This document shows positions 1-13,428 of a DNA stretch of 64,000 nt, in pieces. Below the pieces are notes generated by a model that saw nothing but the letters and a program-made list of their open reading frames with translations, was not told the origin of the DNA and did not search any database. The translations under genes were made by a program, and so were the position numbers. Each line of letters starts with the position of its first letter. Position 1 is the first letter of the stretch. The DNA lies in assembly GCA_973895155.1 (NCBI GenBank), contig OZ316897.1, forward strand, positions 19,158,001 through 19,222,000, given 5' to 3'. This DNA is from Marsupella aquatica. Taxonomy: Eukaryota > Marchantiophyta.

Positions 1-24
1 CGCTTCATTGAATTTGACTTACCT

Positions 25-809
25 GAACCCTGATTGGATGTCACTACTGTAGAGTGTCCAGATTTCCCAATCGATGCTGATGGAACCACCACTATACACA
101 TGCAAACCACTAGAGTTATGAATCCAACATTCATATAGATCAACATTGAAAATCTTTGAAATTACTTACATTCAAATAGTTGGCCAGTCACAGGGTCTTT
201 GTAACATTGCACCATGCCACTCATGGAAGGTCCAACCTTTGTAGGGGTTTCTTTTGCATCTGCCAAGCTCTTAGATGGAGGTTGCAGATGTTCCTGTCCA
301 GATCAAGTTAAAACCAATGTTATTAAACAGAATCACTACCAATGTCTATAGTTTCCTCATAATGTTGGTGAAATGTAATAGGAATCTCACCTTGGATGAA
401 CTTTCTGGTTTCTCATCTTCACTGTACTCAGCATCAGTGTCATAATCTGATTCAGAGCCCTCATCACCAGACTCTGCCATACTCACTGAGGCAATTCTTG
501 ATAGTCTGGAGCTCTGTCTCCTCTGTGTGGTAACCTCACTTGTAGGAGTTCGACGTGCACTTGTTTCCTTCTTGCGCCCTACGGTCTGTGTTGCACCCAA
601 TCTACATCAGAGAATATCAATGAATGAATGACAAGTACCAAAAACCAACTCATATTGCTGATGAGCAATATTAACACATCTTTGCACATTCAAAACAACA
701 TGCAAGATTATACTCACATGAAATTAAAATTTTCTCCAAATATCTCCCTGAATTTTCTATTGTTGTCTGCTACCTTCTTATTTCGTTCCTCCTCATATGG
801 AGGTATTCG
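25..809 (-). CDS. Transposon-associated acidic protein, spliced, partial
   Basis: Exons inferred from canonical splice signals on the minus strand are 718-809, 391-601 and 170-293, with a further exon near the window edge that ends in a GTAAGT donor. A TACTAAC branch-point sequence lies just upstream of the acceptor at 810. The first exon reads RIPPYEEERNKKVADNNRKF, like the YExxRxxxIxxN segment common in plant transposon proteins. The second is Ser/Arg-rich, then acidic. It lies directly downstream of the tnp2 gene (900-4685) on the same strand and may be a second ORF or a 3' extension of the same transcript. The start lies upstream of 809 and the end is outside the window. The function is unknown; a DNA-binding or accessory role is only a guess. 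Confidence 0.45.
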
Positions 810-899
810 CTACATTCACTGCTAGACCATGGCATGCCATGTTAGTATAATCCCACTCCCAACCAAATGAAACCGGACTGTACAGTGTCTTCAAATCAT

Positions 900-3800
900 T
901 CATTTCCTTTTATACTTTCTTTTTCCTTTGTCTGTAGTACTTGGTCTAGGCTCCTGTCTAGTTGTACAGGCTTCTGCCAACTCTATGTGAAACTTAGCAT
1001 TGTCATCCATAGTATCATGGAAATCAATTTCCATGTAATCACCCAGTACCCTTGTAGACCTGGATTCCTTGTGGAGGATTGTCCTCCATGCAATCCCCTT
1101 ATCATTTGGGTTAAAAAACACCTGTTCTATCTGTCGTGGCAATACATAGTCCATTTTCTTGGAAGCACCCAACTCCTTCTGAAAATTTACTTGCCACAAT
1201 CCAGACGCATCATATCTCATACTTGCAGTGGCTTTGGGAGTCCAAGATGGGTTTGCCCACCTTCCTTTGAAAAGGACCACTTCCTTTATCAGAGGCCCAT
1301 AGTTCAACACTAAGATGTCTGTCAACACCCCCACATATTGTACAGATTCATCTACTGTTGCCCTTGACCTAATGACCCGCTTCTCAGTGAATGTACAAGC
1401 CATCCCAGAATCAAAAGTCTTGAACCTAGATGAATCACAATCAATCAAGGAACCTAGTGATGGAATGGTCCTCCAATGGTGCCCATAGGCTCTGTAGGCC
1501 CTGTACCGCAGTGCCTTCAGACTAGGTGGTACACTATACGCTGCCAACACCATTCGTTCAAACTCATTCTCAAAATTATGCCTTCTAATTGTCACTTCAA
1601 ACCATTCTCTAAAAGGAGGCAACTCATCCAAATCATAGGGATAAGGCACAGGATTCCTTCGATTTCCTGGATTCTTCATCCATTCTTTCCGGAAATCTGC
1701 TCTATGCTTGGTAACTGCCTCCTTTTGATCATCATAAACCCTGCATGGCAAGAATGACAGTCAGCTCCTAGGCCCACACAATTTCTGCTCAAAACTCAAT
1801 TCTGTTTAATAATAAACAACAGAGAACTTAACAATATAAACCATGCTCATACCTATACCATGGTTCCACCAGCTCTTCATTCTCTAGTATGTAATGATGC
1901 ATAGCTATCATATCATTCCACTCCAAGATGATCTGTTTTCCAGCTCCTTCCAAGACAATGCCTGCAACACCAGGATTCTCCTCCAAGTCCCATTTTCTCA
2001 TTCTTGTCCCCTTAACATCGATCATGTATTCAGAAAGGAATCCTAAAGATTCATCCAGAAGGTAGCCTTGAGCCATAGAAGCCTCTGGACGTGCCTTGTT
2101 TCGAACATAACCCTTCAAGGTCTTTAGATATCTTTCTATTGGGTACATCCATCTAATGTTCACTGGACCACAGATGTCTAGTTCCTGAACCAGATGAATC
2201 AACAGATGGGTCATGACATCAAAGAAGCTTGGTGGGAAATGAATTTCCATAAGGCAGAGTGTGAATGCAACATCCAACATCACAGAGTCGTACTGTGAGG
2301 GATCCCAAACCTTGGCACAGATGGTACGCCACACATTGCTCACTCTGGCTATGGCCAACCGAACACCTTCATCAAGTAATCCCATTGTTGCCAATGGAAG
2401 GATTTGTTGCATGAGGTGATGGAAATCGTGAGATTTCAGCCCTGATAACTTCTTCTTAACTGTGACACATTTAGCCAGAGAACTGTTGAAACCAGTGGGC
2501 CCTTTAAAGGTCAACAATACCTCTAAGAACTTAGTCTTCTCTGTCTTACTGAGGCAGTATGGGGCTGGCGGCATGATCTTTGAATCTTTTTTTGGATCTG
2601 GATTTGGAACCAGCCACAGGTGTTCCCGCACGTCCATGACTTTCATGTCTTCTCGAACAGAAGGAGTATCCTTTATCCCCAAAATAGTGTGCACAATGTT
2701 GTGTGCAAGATTCTTCTCACAGTGCATGGGATCCAAACAATGGTTGATGAGAAGTTTCTGCATTGGATGCACAGTTCAATACAAACTAAGTTAGAATCAG
2801 AAATGTTACTCTTTGGTACTTAACATTACACACTAAGGGATTCAGTATGGGGAACCAGATACTTACACTCCAGTATGGCAGCTTGTATAATCCAGTAACC
2901 CTCTTCACTCCATTCTTCTTTACTGGAGAGTTTTCATCATCCAGCGCATTCCCTGGTTTCTTCTCCACATATTTAGCGGCCTTTTCTCCCCAACGTTTCC
3001 TATCAGAGCTGGACACTCTACATGGTGCAGCTCGTGCCTCTACCTCACCATTAAAGTATTTTGCCACTTCCTCTCTGCGAAAATAGTGCCTATGTGGTAA
3101 CCAGCGACGATGGCCAGCAAACAGTAACTTGCCCAACTGTTTTGAACCTTGTGCCACACAATTTGGCCCACAAACCACACATCCTTTGTACCCTGCATGT
3201 TGTTGGCCAGAGACTAATCCATATGCAGGATAATCATTGATTGTCCACAATACTGAAGCCCTTAGCTTGAACTGTTGCTGCAATCCTAGCCTTGGTAGAA
3301 CATCAAAACAATCTACTCCTTCTGACCATAATGTCTCAAGATCATCCACAAGTGGAGCCATGTATACATCAAATTGTTCCTCGCTTACAGACACAGGACC
3401 TGGAATTAGAAGAGCCAGCATGACAAAGAACTTCTTTGTGGAAAGCCAAGGAGGGATATTATAATTCAATAGCAGGATTGGCCATGTAGACCAGGCAGTA
3501 GAATTATTCCCAAATGGATTTACCCCATCATGCCAATCCCATTCGCACATTCCTTGGCTCAGCAGCAAAAGCAGGGTCGATCTCTGTGTCCACATGTTTC
3601 CATGCCTTTGAATCTGCTGGATGTCGCACCATGTTGTCCTTGCTCTTGTTCTCATGATGCCAAGTCATTAGCTTAGATGTACCCTTAGTGGCATACAATC
3701 TCTTCAATCGAGGGATTATAGGGAAATATCTCAAGACCTTTGCAGGCTGTAAAGAATTCCCCACTAACTTCATCTTTGGCTGATTACACTTGGAACAATT

Positions 3801-4685
3801 GTCCAACTCTGCAGTCTCATTTCTAAACAACATACATCCATTCTCACAGACTGGGATTCTCTCATAGTCTAAACCCAATTTTCTTAGTAATTGTTTTGCA
3901 GCATATAGGTTTTTAGGGAGAGTGTGCTCTGTTGGCATTCCATGCTCAGTCAACAAAGACAACATGGCATTCACTCCCGTGTTTGAGAACCTATTGTTGT
4001 GACAGATGTTTAAAAACAACAACATGAAGGAAACTACATCAGTCTTACTGCCTGGAAATAAGGGTCTCATGGCTTCTTCTAAAGACCCTTGCAGAGGGAC
4101 AGGATTTATAGGATGCCCTACTGCAGGTGTGTCCTCAGCCCTGGTCTCAGTAGAGGGTGGACCTGCCTCATTCTCATCATTTTGAAACATTGAATCTATA
4201 TCAAAAGGAGGATCATTATCCACATATTCGTCAGACTCTTCAGAAGCTCTTGCCAATGTCTCCTGAAGTAAAACTCTGACCTGCTCTTCAACATCTATTG
4301 ATGGCTGGCCTGAGTGGAATGCCTCTCGAGACATTCCTGCCCTTAGTGCCTCTGGACCAGAGTTACGAATGTAATTGGATCTCCACTCCTCATCAGAAGA
4401 GTCTTCACCCTCTCCTACCCACACTCGACAGGCAGGGTAGCGGCCATATTTAAGAAGATGTTGTCGACTGGTCTTTCGAGTAGTCTTAACAATCCCTTTG
4501 CATTCCATGCAAGAGCAATACATTCTATGATCAACACTACCAGAGCAAGCTGTCTGTTCCCGAGCCCATAAGTTATCATCACGACGCTGTATTCGACGTG
4601 GATGGGAAAGAGGTAATCTTCTCAGGTTGTTTGCCTCTATTGTATGTGCAGTGTTATGTGACCCAGCCTGGCTAGAAGAAGCCAT
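900..4685 (-). pseudogene. tnp2: tnp2-type CACTA transposase of element D, frameshifted
   Basis: This is a CACTA transposase, which would bind and cut the element ends in the nucleus. Exons on the minus strand are about 2867-4685, 1853-2757 and 900-1740, joined by two canonical introns (1741-1852 and 2758-2866). The order is: an N-terminal Cys/His motif (CSCMECKG...H...YGR); the Transposase_21 region with CENGCMLFRNE, RYFPIIPRL, IPPWLSTKKFF and LDPMHCEKN; a DUF4218-like stretch (PPSFFDVMTHLLIHLVQEL, IRWMYPIERYLKTLKGYVRN); and a DUF4216-like C-terminus with a basic KGKRKYKRK end. Near 3530 the frame breaks in the conserved LASDGVNPFG block, consistent with loss of two bases in the Ser codon. 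The gene therefore appears inactive unless the break is an assembly error. All other parts read cleanly. Confidence 0.88.
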
Positions 4686-6072
4686 GATTGCAGCACTACC
4701 TAATCAAAAACACAGTTGCACGTCTTTCTTCTGTGACATCTTGCAGAGCATATGAATTTGTTCTAGACAACTCCAAAACCCTTCCATACCATCTTCTAGA
4801 CCGTCATGTGAAGCAAATGTGTGCACAAGTGAAGAATAGACATACATTTGAGGTACAGTACTCCAACTGAGGTAAAGGCAGCTCCCACTTTAGCCTTCAT
4901 TGCCAATAGAATAGTACATGCATGCCAACAAAAGGTAAACAGATTACATATTAGCAACTTGATCAGAAATTATTTACTTGGGTACACGTTACCTAATCTC
5001 AATTCATACTGTAAGTGACAATGGGTATTTGAAGGAGACCTGAATTGTACAAATGAAAATGACAAAAGTTTACAAGACCAAATAGAGGCCTACCTCAACC
5101 AGATTTAGGGCAAGGGTGTTCACAGTAGTCAGCAATCTCAGACCCTTCAAAACAGTGAATACAATAACAAACATTAATCATAATGTCCAACAATCCCCTC
5201 CTTCATTCTGTGACTTTTGAATTCATTTGTTGAAATGATCATCTTCATCAAGGCAGTTTGTTTTGGCAGGTACTAGAATAGATTCAGATCACAACATTTC
5301 ATCATCCCCACACAAACCAGGATACATATGGGCAAGGGCCTCAAAGGATTTCATGTAATCTACATAATGTCACATACTGTGTTTTTGTGCAATAGTCAGA
5401 ATAAAATACAGTCACTCAGTCTTCAAAATTATCAAAAATGACGAAGTTCAGAGATCAACCCAGGTTGAAGGGTTGAAGGAGTTCTTAAGGCTATAGGTTT
5501 AGAAAGGCAGTACTACAAAACTTGAGAGACATTATGTAAAGTTTGCCTTCTTATGGCCAGATCCCTCAAAGGGACAACAACATTTTTAAGACCTTGGGTG
5601 GATTTTAGGTCTTGCCTCTAAGGTCAGTGTGATGTTTTTTAGTGTTTTAGTTCTTTTGTTATGTATCTCCATTCAGGCTATTCATATATTGCTGAGTACA
5701 GCTGTAACAGTCATCATACAATCAGAATTGATACTGGTCTTTCTCCACTAAGTGTTGCTCTACTCTAGGGCAAACAGTCTCAACCACAGGTGTAGTCCAC
5801 TTCATACAGTGAGACAATTTAGTCCACTTCATACAATCAGGCAGTTTAGTCCATTTCATACAATCATCCTGCTTTAGTCCATTTCAGTTTAGTCCATTGA
5901 ATCCAACTTGACACTTCACTCCATTTTCATCCAACAAAAAACTCTGGTGCTCCACTGTACCCCTTTAGTCCATTTTGTGTCCAGTATCCTCCAGAAGTCC
6001 TTAACCCATGACAAGTTCAATATACTTTGTACTAGGCAGTGTTTTCGACACAACTGAACTAAGGCTTATCAT
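4686..6072. other. Spacer between tnp2 and PHD gene of element D
   Basis: No gene is supported here. From about 5791 to 5975 a short phrase, TAGTCCAYTTCATACAATCA and variants, recurs about seven times as a degenerate tandem motif. The rest is AT-rich unique sequence. It occupies the position of the large first intron or intergenic space that in element B lies 5' of the tnp2 exon. Confidence 0.5.
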
Positions 6073-6955
6073 CTATTTGAAATCATGAGGTGGCACATCA
6101 GAACTCTCTGGAATGACATGGCGATTGCAGTACACCATACGCCATGGACCAATATCCCACGTTTCTCTACCCTTCACCCCTCTCTTGAGGTGTTTGTCTG
6201 CCTCTGGTCCCTCATCCCTGCACCATGCATGAGGGCACCTACAACACTGGATGAATTCCCAGATGCCATCCCGATACTCCTTGCAAACATCACAATAATG
6301 CCTTGGGCATATCAGAGCAGCGGGATGTGCATCTGAGTTTTGTGCGTACCCCAGGAGAGGCAACTCCCTTGCCCTCAGTATGGTCCGCAGACAACCCACG
6401 TGATAAAAAGAAGAGCAGTCATCTTGTGCACACTGGACCACAAGGGGCTCATCTGCAGTGGGCTTTACGGTTCGGCCAAGTAGTCCACAAGCAAAGCAAC
6501 GACCTTGGTTCTGCTGATAGAGGTCACAGAGCCACTCCTTGGCCCAATCATGCCCTCTAGAAATGGCAACGGGTGTGCACTCAGGCCCATGGCCATCAGG
6601 CTCCTGAGGAGCTTGCTGGCCATGAACTAAGTAATGGAAATGACGACTGCAAGGCCCATCGCAGAACAAAACAGTACCTCCCTCATCACATTCAAAACAA
6701 CAAGGGGGATCCAAGCGAAGGTGTTCTTTATGGGCAAACTTTGGATCCAGCCAGGCAGCAGCAGCTCGTGCCATGCCCGATGTCATGCGTGGATCTGCAC
6801 AATTACCTTGAATATTACAAGAAGTGTATGGAGAAGGGCAACAGACAAGTACAAAGATGGTATTTGGACATAGTGTACTTACCGTAAGAGGTCTTAGTAT
6901 AAATCAGGAGATGTCCTGCCCACCTCGATCTCACGGAGTACAAGCAATGTCAAAA
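6073..6955 (-). CDS. EDM2-like triple PHD-finger protein carried by element D
   Basis: The main exon (6073 to about 6795) encodes 237 residues with three linked zinc fingers. Finger 1 is CCFECDEGGTVLFCDGPC followed by FH (about residues 29-87). Finger 2 is CFACG...CAQDDCSSFYHVGCL (about 97-160). Finger 3 is CPRHYCDVC...CCRCPHAWC (about 160-190). It ends with YCNRHVIP, matching the YCxKHxI block after the PHD cassette of plant ENHANCED DOWNY MILDEW 2 proteins. An AG acceptor precedes the exon near 6796 and a GTAAGT donor lies at 6882, so at least one upstream exon exists; its limits are unclear. EDM2 reads histone H3 marks and controls silencing at transposons in Arabidopsis. This copy has only the PHD part. 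It lies 5' of tnp2 on the same strand. A histone-reading role here is inferred from the family. Confidence 0.7.
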
Positions 6956-9900
6956 ATAACTTGGCTTTGGCTTAAGGGTGCTCTGCATAGAGAGCAAGCA
7001 GTTCAGGGTTTAGTGTCAGGCAGACTTGGAAAAAATGTTCAGAAGAGTCAAAGAGAAGTTTATTCAAAAAGGCAACCACTGTGAAGACCATAGAGCACAC
7101 AAATTAAATATTGTTCACTGAAATTGTACTCATTCAATACTTGTTGGAGCAGGTAGAATTCAGTAGCGACTGGGGATAGTATAGACAGGGCTGTAGCTCT
7201 TCTTGGGGGGGGGGGCTAACTACATCGGATTAAAACCTCTATCCTTTTAAAAACTCATTTAAACATTCACAGGTCTTACTTGCACAAAGAAAGGAACTGG
7301 TATACTGGCCACTGCACACAAGTCATTATCTGAGTACAATGGACTGGGCCCCCCTTCACTGAGAAACAAGCTCACCTCCACATCACGTCACCACTGTAGA
7401 AAGTCACCACAACTCTTAAAATGATGTTCTTTCAAGGATTTAGGGATTTTATTCAGAGTCTCTTGGGGCCGCCTTGTTACTTAGTGAAGAAAAAACAGTC
7501 AAGACGACTCAATTAAGCATTTTCTAAATTCAAGAAAAATAAATCTCAACAGCAACCCAATCGATCACAACAACAAACACACGACATGGATGCAAGCAAG
7601 CCCACCTCCACTGGAGCCTTCTTGTGTAGCAGCACCACCAAACAAGGGTCCAATCTTCCTTAGAATCCCTGGATGCTGCAGTCTGTGGGAATGCAGCTTT
7701 AGGGTTATCCAATACTAACCGCACCGGTGCAGCAACAAGTCTCTTCAGATATGCAGGTCCAATGTCAGTCCAACACAATCATGTAAGAAATGGAACGTAA
7801 AATTTGATGGCACAATATCCAGATGGCATGAAAGATGCCTTTGTGACTTATGGCAATTTGCGTAGCTTAAATTCACTAGGATGTTCCACAAAAAATAAGT
7901 ACCAACAACAGGAAGAACACAAAGAATGGGCAACCAATTCAATAGTCCAACAATCTAGACACCTTTGACAGCATTGCAAAAAATTTGTAAGACTGCTCTC
8001 TAGTATTTGAGCACAAGATACTTACAGATGGTGCAAATTGTAAAACAGAGCTCCAATCCTCCTTAGAATTTTTGGATGATGCAGGCAGGAATGCAGCTCC
8101 AATGCAGATCGAATCGCACCTCAGCAACAACTAGTCTCTTTAGATATGCACGTATGTCCAACACAGGTAAGAAACGAGGATACAGTCAGAAATTATTGCA
8201 TGCAGGAGGAGTAGGATAGAACGGGGGATACAAGGAAAAAACAGCTTTTCTTTCCCTAAGCTTGAGGATGCAATCCTCTTGGACTCACCTTGCTGGTCGT
8301 CGCAACTCCAATGCCCACCTCCAATCGGCTCCACATTCAATCTGTAGTAAATGAGTATACTGCATGACAGAGCACAGTAAGCAGAGTATGAGAAAAGACA
8401 AAAATTGAGGTATGGCCAGACAAGGACAGAAACTGAACAAAAATGAATAGAAAATGAACAAGAATACAGTCAGGAACGCAAACTTCTGGAGAGCAACAGA
8501 GAGCATTGAAGAGGAATCGATCATTAAAGTTTTTTAAGACTCAGAGCAATGTTGGTAGAAATAGGAAGCTTGAAATAAGAGACGAGAGTCTGCGGAACAC
8601 TTGATGTGATGAAGCCGCTGTGTGTGGCATCAAGCAACTTCAAGGACAGACAAAGCAAAGTAGGCCACAGTCTATTCTAGTGCTTGGGACACACAGGGTA
8701 TCTCTAATGCATGTCCACCTTCATCGCAGCTCGAAGCACAACATCGAAGCACAACATTGCAGCACGGCCAGATACTTACTTGGGGGACGTAGTGCCACAT
8801 AAATTGGACAGAGAATGCGCAACTATCCACTGACTCCAATCATCCAGGTCATACCTTTGAGGTGGAAGTCGCAAGAGGTTGCGCTCTGTAGCAGCTTGCG
8901 AGCAATGGCATTGCAGGTTGGAGGCAGCTACAACATTGAAGGTCCCGGGTCTCAACTTGCACATACAGGAGCTTGCGCTCTGTAGATAGTCCGAGGGAGC
9001 AACGGTGTTGCGGAGTCCTTTCTCCACCAAGCTCGCTCTGTAAGCAGCCAACGTTAGTGACAAGAAGCTGCAAGTTTCCACTGAGCAAGCTGAGTTCCAC
9101 TGAGCTGGTTCTCAAAAACCTTTGCAATCAAAATAAGGCAATCCTCCAATGAAGAGCTTGGTCTCAACCTCCAAGCGCAAACCTCCCCATGGTGAAACCC
9201 GCACCTCCCACACAACAACTCATCACTCTCCCATTTTGCAAGCAGGTTGCCCTCGATGATGGTAGCAGCTGTCCTCCTACCTGCCTTGACCCGGGGCCTC
9301 GACAATGGCAGCCAAGCGCAGCGGCCCTCCTAGCGGCCCTCCTTCAATGTCTACCCACGAATGCAGCACCAAGGTCGATCGACTCCCCGCAGTTTAGTCC
9401 GTCGACTCCCCGCAGCACCAAGGTCGCACCTTGACTCCCCGCAACACCAAGGTTGCGCACTCACTTCCCACAGCACCAACTGAAGGTCGCACCTCGACTC
9501 CCCGCTTATCGCTACGAGGAAACTCACAGCCCTAATGTTGTCGGGTGACAATGTGAGAGCACTCTGCCTAAGCACGCACTGCCTTGCAACGGTAAACCCT
9601 TCACGTAAACCTGCACCGACTGGGACACAAAACGCAACATTCGATATCAATGTTGTTCTCGATGTTTGACCGGACTAAGGAAGGCATCCAATGCGAGGTA
9701 GTGTAAAATAACATTCCTGTGCAAAGGGCCACGATTGCATGAGGGGATGATTATAGATGCTACATAGACGGTCCAGATGCTGTGATCCTATCCCCCATCA
9801 AAAGACTTGGGAGACCCTTAGGAAAGGGGGGGGGCATGTGCACCCTAAACCATTACTCATTATGACCCCCAAAACATATAAATACATACAAGGGGGAGCT

Positions 9901-10039
9901 TATTGATTGATGAGGTCTTGGGGGCGAGCTTGGGGGTTTGTTTAGAATTCAAACATAATTGTGGACTGACTTAGTCTAATTTTAACACTTCACCCTAAAC
10001 CCTGCCCTTTTATGAACATAATTATGCATGTTCCCTCGT
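6956..10039. other. Non-coding part of element D
   Basis: No credible gene was seen; the short reading frames lack domain signatures and exon structure. A G-run sits at about 7206. Between 9370 and 9510 a CGACTCCCCGCA-type phrase recurs several times in GC-richer sequence. The 9700-10040 part begins to show the vocabulary of the tandem array that follows. Confidence 0.4.
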
Positions 10040-12590
10040 ACACCCTATATATATCATTGTTTTGTGTATGTAACTCATGGTCGGCTCCTACCATCAATAT
10101 GGCGGAATACGTCATCAAGGGGTGTAATGAGTCATATTGTGTGTGGCTTACATGATTGTTGCATTGACATCAATGACCATTTTTTGTAAGTCGTACAACT
10201 TGGGAGTGTTTTGCCCAAAGTTGAGTGATGCCCTTCCATGATGCAGAATGTGCGTGTTAAAAAGTGTTGTGGAAGCCAACTGGCATAACTAGTGGCCGAG
10301 GGTTGTCAAATACCCCATTCCGCACCATGTGGAGTGGGTAGCATCCCTAATGGCCGGCTACAATCACGGATATTGCAAATTAGCCCCCGAAACTCCCAAC
10401 GGGTCATATTGTCCATGGCATGCTTGACTGCCGCATTGACATCATGAATGACTTGTTTTTGTGTCATACGCAGGAATGACGTATCCTATGACTCTATAAA
10501 TGACGAAAATATTCAGTCACTTGTATAAATGATGCAAAATCCCTTGCAAATGACAAAATATGAGTGGTTTGCACCCCTTTGGGCAAATGACTTGAAAGTC
10601 GTACAACTTGGGAGTGTTTTGCCCAAAGTTGGGTGATGCCCTATCATTGTGCAAAAGTTTGGTCATAAAACTATTGCTTTGCCAATTAGTGATAACTAGT
10701 GGCCCAGGATTGAGGGGCACCCTATCCCACACCATGTGGAGTGGGTAGCATGCTCAATGGCGGGCCCCTATCACCAACAATGGCCGATCAGCGGCCTGAG
10801 TTCCAGAAGAGTCATATTGTCCATGGCATGCATGACTGCTACATTGACATGAACAATGACTCGTTTCCGTGTCATTTGAATAAATGACATATCCTAGCAC
10901 TCATAAAATGACCAACACAATGACTCACAGGCACAATTGACTGAAAATGGCTTGGGAATGACCATATGGGAGTGATTTGGACCCCTTTGGACAAATGACT
11001 CCAAAGTCATACAACTTGGGAGTGTTTTGCCCAAAGTTGGGCCATGCCCTTCCATGATGCAAAATGTGTGTGTTAAAAAGTGTTGTGGAGGCCAAGTGGC
11101 ATAACTAGTGGCCCAGGGTTGGTGAGTACCCTGTCGCACACCATGTGGAGTGGGTAGGATCCCTAATGGTGGGCTACAATCATGGATATGGCCAGTCAAC
11201 CCCCGGAGGCCCCAAAGAGTCATATTGTCCATGGTATGCAGGACTGCACTATTGACATCATGAATGACCCCTATTTGTGTCATTTGCTCATATGACATCC
11301 CCTGGCACTGCATAAATGACAAAAACTTTTAGTCAATCGCACAAATGACTCTATATCCCTTGCAAATGACAAAATGCGAGTGGTTTGCACCCCTTTGGGC
11401 AAATGACTCCAAAGTCATACAACTTGGGAGTGTTTTGCCCAAAGTTGGGCCATGCCCTTCCATGATGCAAAATGTGTGTGTTAAAAAGTGTTGTGGAGGC
11501 CAAGTAGCATAACTAGTGGCCCAAGGTTGGTGAGTACCCTGTGGCACACCATGTGGAGTAGGTAGCATCCCTAATGGTGGGCTACAATCATGGATATGGC
11601 CAGTCGACCCCCGGAGGCCCCAAAGAGTCATATTGTCCATGGCATGCATGACTGCAACAATGACATCATCAATGACTTATTTTTGTGTCATTTGCTTAAA
11701 TGACACCCCTCGGCACTCCACAAATGACAAAAACCTTTACTCACGCACAAATGACTCAAGATCCCTTGCAAATGACCAAATTAGAATGATTTGCACCCCT
11801 TTGGGCAAATGACTCCAAAGTCATACAACTTGGGAGTGTTTTGCCCAAAGTTGGGTGATGCCCTTCCGCGATGTAAAATGTGTGTTTAAAAAAGTGTTGT
11901 GGAGGCCAAGTGGCATAACTAGTGGCTCAGGGTGTACAAGTACTCCATCCCGCACCATGTGGAGTGGGTAGCATCCCTAATGGCCGGCTACGATCGCGTA
12001 TATTGCGAATAAGCCCCCAAAGGCCCCAAGGAGTCATATTGTCCATGGCATGCTTGACTGCCACATTGACATCATCAATGACTTATTTTTGTGTCATTTG
12101 CTTAAATGACACCCCTCGGCACTCCACAAATGACAAAAACCTTTACTCACACGCACAAATGACTCAAGATCCCTTGCAAATGACCAAATTAGAATGATTT
12201 GCACCCCTTTGGGCAAATGACTCCAAAGTCATACAACTTGGGAGTGTTTTGCCCAAAGTTGGGTGATGCCCTTCCATGATGCAAAATGTGTATTTTAAAA
12301 AGTGTTGTGGAGGCCAAGTGGCATAACTAGTGGCCTAGGGTTGTCAAGTACCCTATCCCGCACCATGTGAAGTGGGTATCATCCTTAATGGTCGGCCCCT
12401 ATCACCAATGGGGTCAATCAGCCACCAAAGGCTCTTAAGAGTCATATTCTGCATGGCATACATGACCACAACATTGACATCCCAAATGACATTTGCATAA
12501 ATGACATCTGGCGGCACTTGTCAAATGACTAGAAAGTTGAGTGAGAGTAAAAATGATTGGGAATCCTTTGCAAATAACATGAATAATATA
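10040..12590. repeat. About 408-bp tandem repeat array, about six copies
   Basis: The phrase ACAACTTGGGAGTGTTTTGC recurs near 10194, 10601, 11011, 11419, 11825 and 12233, a spacing of 406-410 bp. Within each unit the order is constant: a TCATATTGTCCATGGCATGC-like block, several AAATGAC/GTCATTT motifs, GCACCCCTTTGGGCAAATGA, the phrase above, then ATAACTAGTGGC and CACACCATGTGGAGTGGGTA. It lies inside the right subterminal region of element D, so the array multiplies possible transposase-binding motifs. Copies three to six are closest to each other, the first and last more diverged. Confidence 0.9.
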
Positions 12591-13428
12591 TTGAAAAAAA
12601 TGACATGAGCAAATATAGGCATGTAGTACCTAAATTCTAAACCTTAAACCCTAGACCTATGCTAGAGAGTGTTATTTGGCAACCTTGCATGCCCCCATAT
12701 ATACTCAAACATGTGAAATGTGAATACAGCTTAAGGAATGTAAACACTGTCTTCAGGAGTCCTTGGCATATATAGGAAAGATGTAATGAATGGGTGCAAG
12801 TATATATTTAAATGTACATAGTTACTTATTAGAGATTATCAAGCCTTTAAGTTGTACATCAATTTAATGATGAGACTCACAACAAAAGAAGGCTTGTTAG
12901 GTCTCTAAATGTATTTCAAATCTAATATGTGAGTGCCACTAGTCTTTATATATACTACCATACATTTTGGATGACTAATCATACCCTAAACCCTAAAACA
13001 TATACTAAACCATAAACCTCAAAATAGTCATATGTTGTTTATCATGTCATTTATCACTTTTGGTTTAAATGACTACTAACATTTTTAAACACTGATATTT
13101 GCATATTTGATTTATTAGTCATTAGTCACCGTCGTCTGAAATGACTTCCCATATGTGAAACACTGATATGACAGAGTTTTTGTTAATTGTGTCATTCACA
13201 AAGACTGTCCAAAATGACTACAACTCATGATTGTTGTCATTATAGCAGTCAAAGTCATTTGGCTCATTGGTTTAAATGACACTATTGCAAGTATTAGTCA
13301 TTTTTTGCACCCCGTCATTTTGGACAGTCATTTCAATGTCATTTATGTTATGTCATTTACATATTTTGTCATTTGAGCACATAAGTCATATGTGTCATAG
13401 TCATAAAAGGCCCCATTTTCTACTAGTG
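12591..13428. repeat. Subterminal AAATGAC-motif region and right terminus of element D
   Basis: Especially from 13060 to the terminus, AAATGAC and GTCATTT occur every 20-40 bp in both orientations, ending in TACTAGTG. CACTA elements usually carry such short repeats inside their ends as binding sites for the TnpA-type protein; that these serve that role is inference. Confidence 0.7.

Larger units (their letters stand above)
1..13428 (-). mobile_element. CACTA element D (right part; left end outside window)
   Basis: The right terminus is seen as TACTAGTG ending at 13428, the reverse complement of a CACTAGTA terminus, followed by TTA as a likely 3-bp target duplication. Inside lie, on the minus strand, a tnp2 transposase, a further acidic transposon ORF and an EDM2-like PHD gene. 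The last 3.4 kb toward the terminus is packed with the short motif AAATGAC and its complement GTCATTT, as expected of CACTA subterminal repeats. No matching CACTAGTAG terminus was found leftward, so the element probably starts before base 1. That the genes and the terminus belong to one element is inferred from the lack of any intervening terminus. The family differs from elements B and C, whose ends are CACTACAACA. Confidence 0.7.

Noticed and set aside
10280-12340. ATAACTAGTGG phrases as extra CACTA termini
   Set aside because: They occur at a fixed place in each 408-bp unit and lack inverted partners and target duplications.
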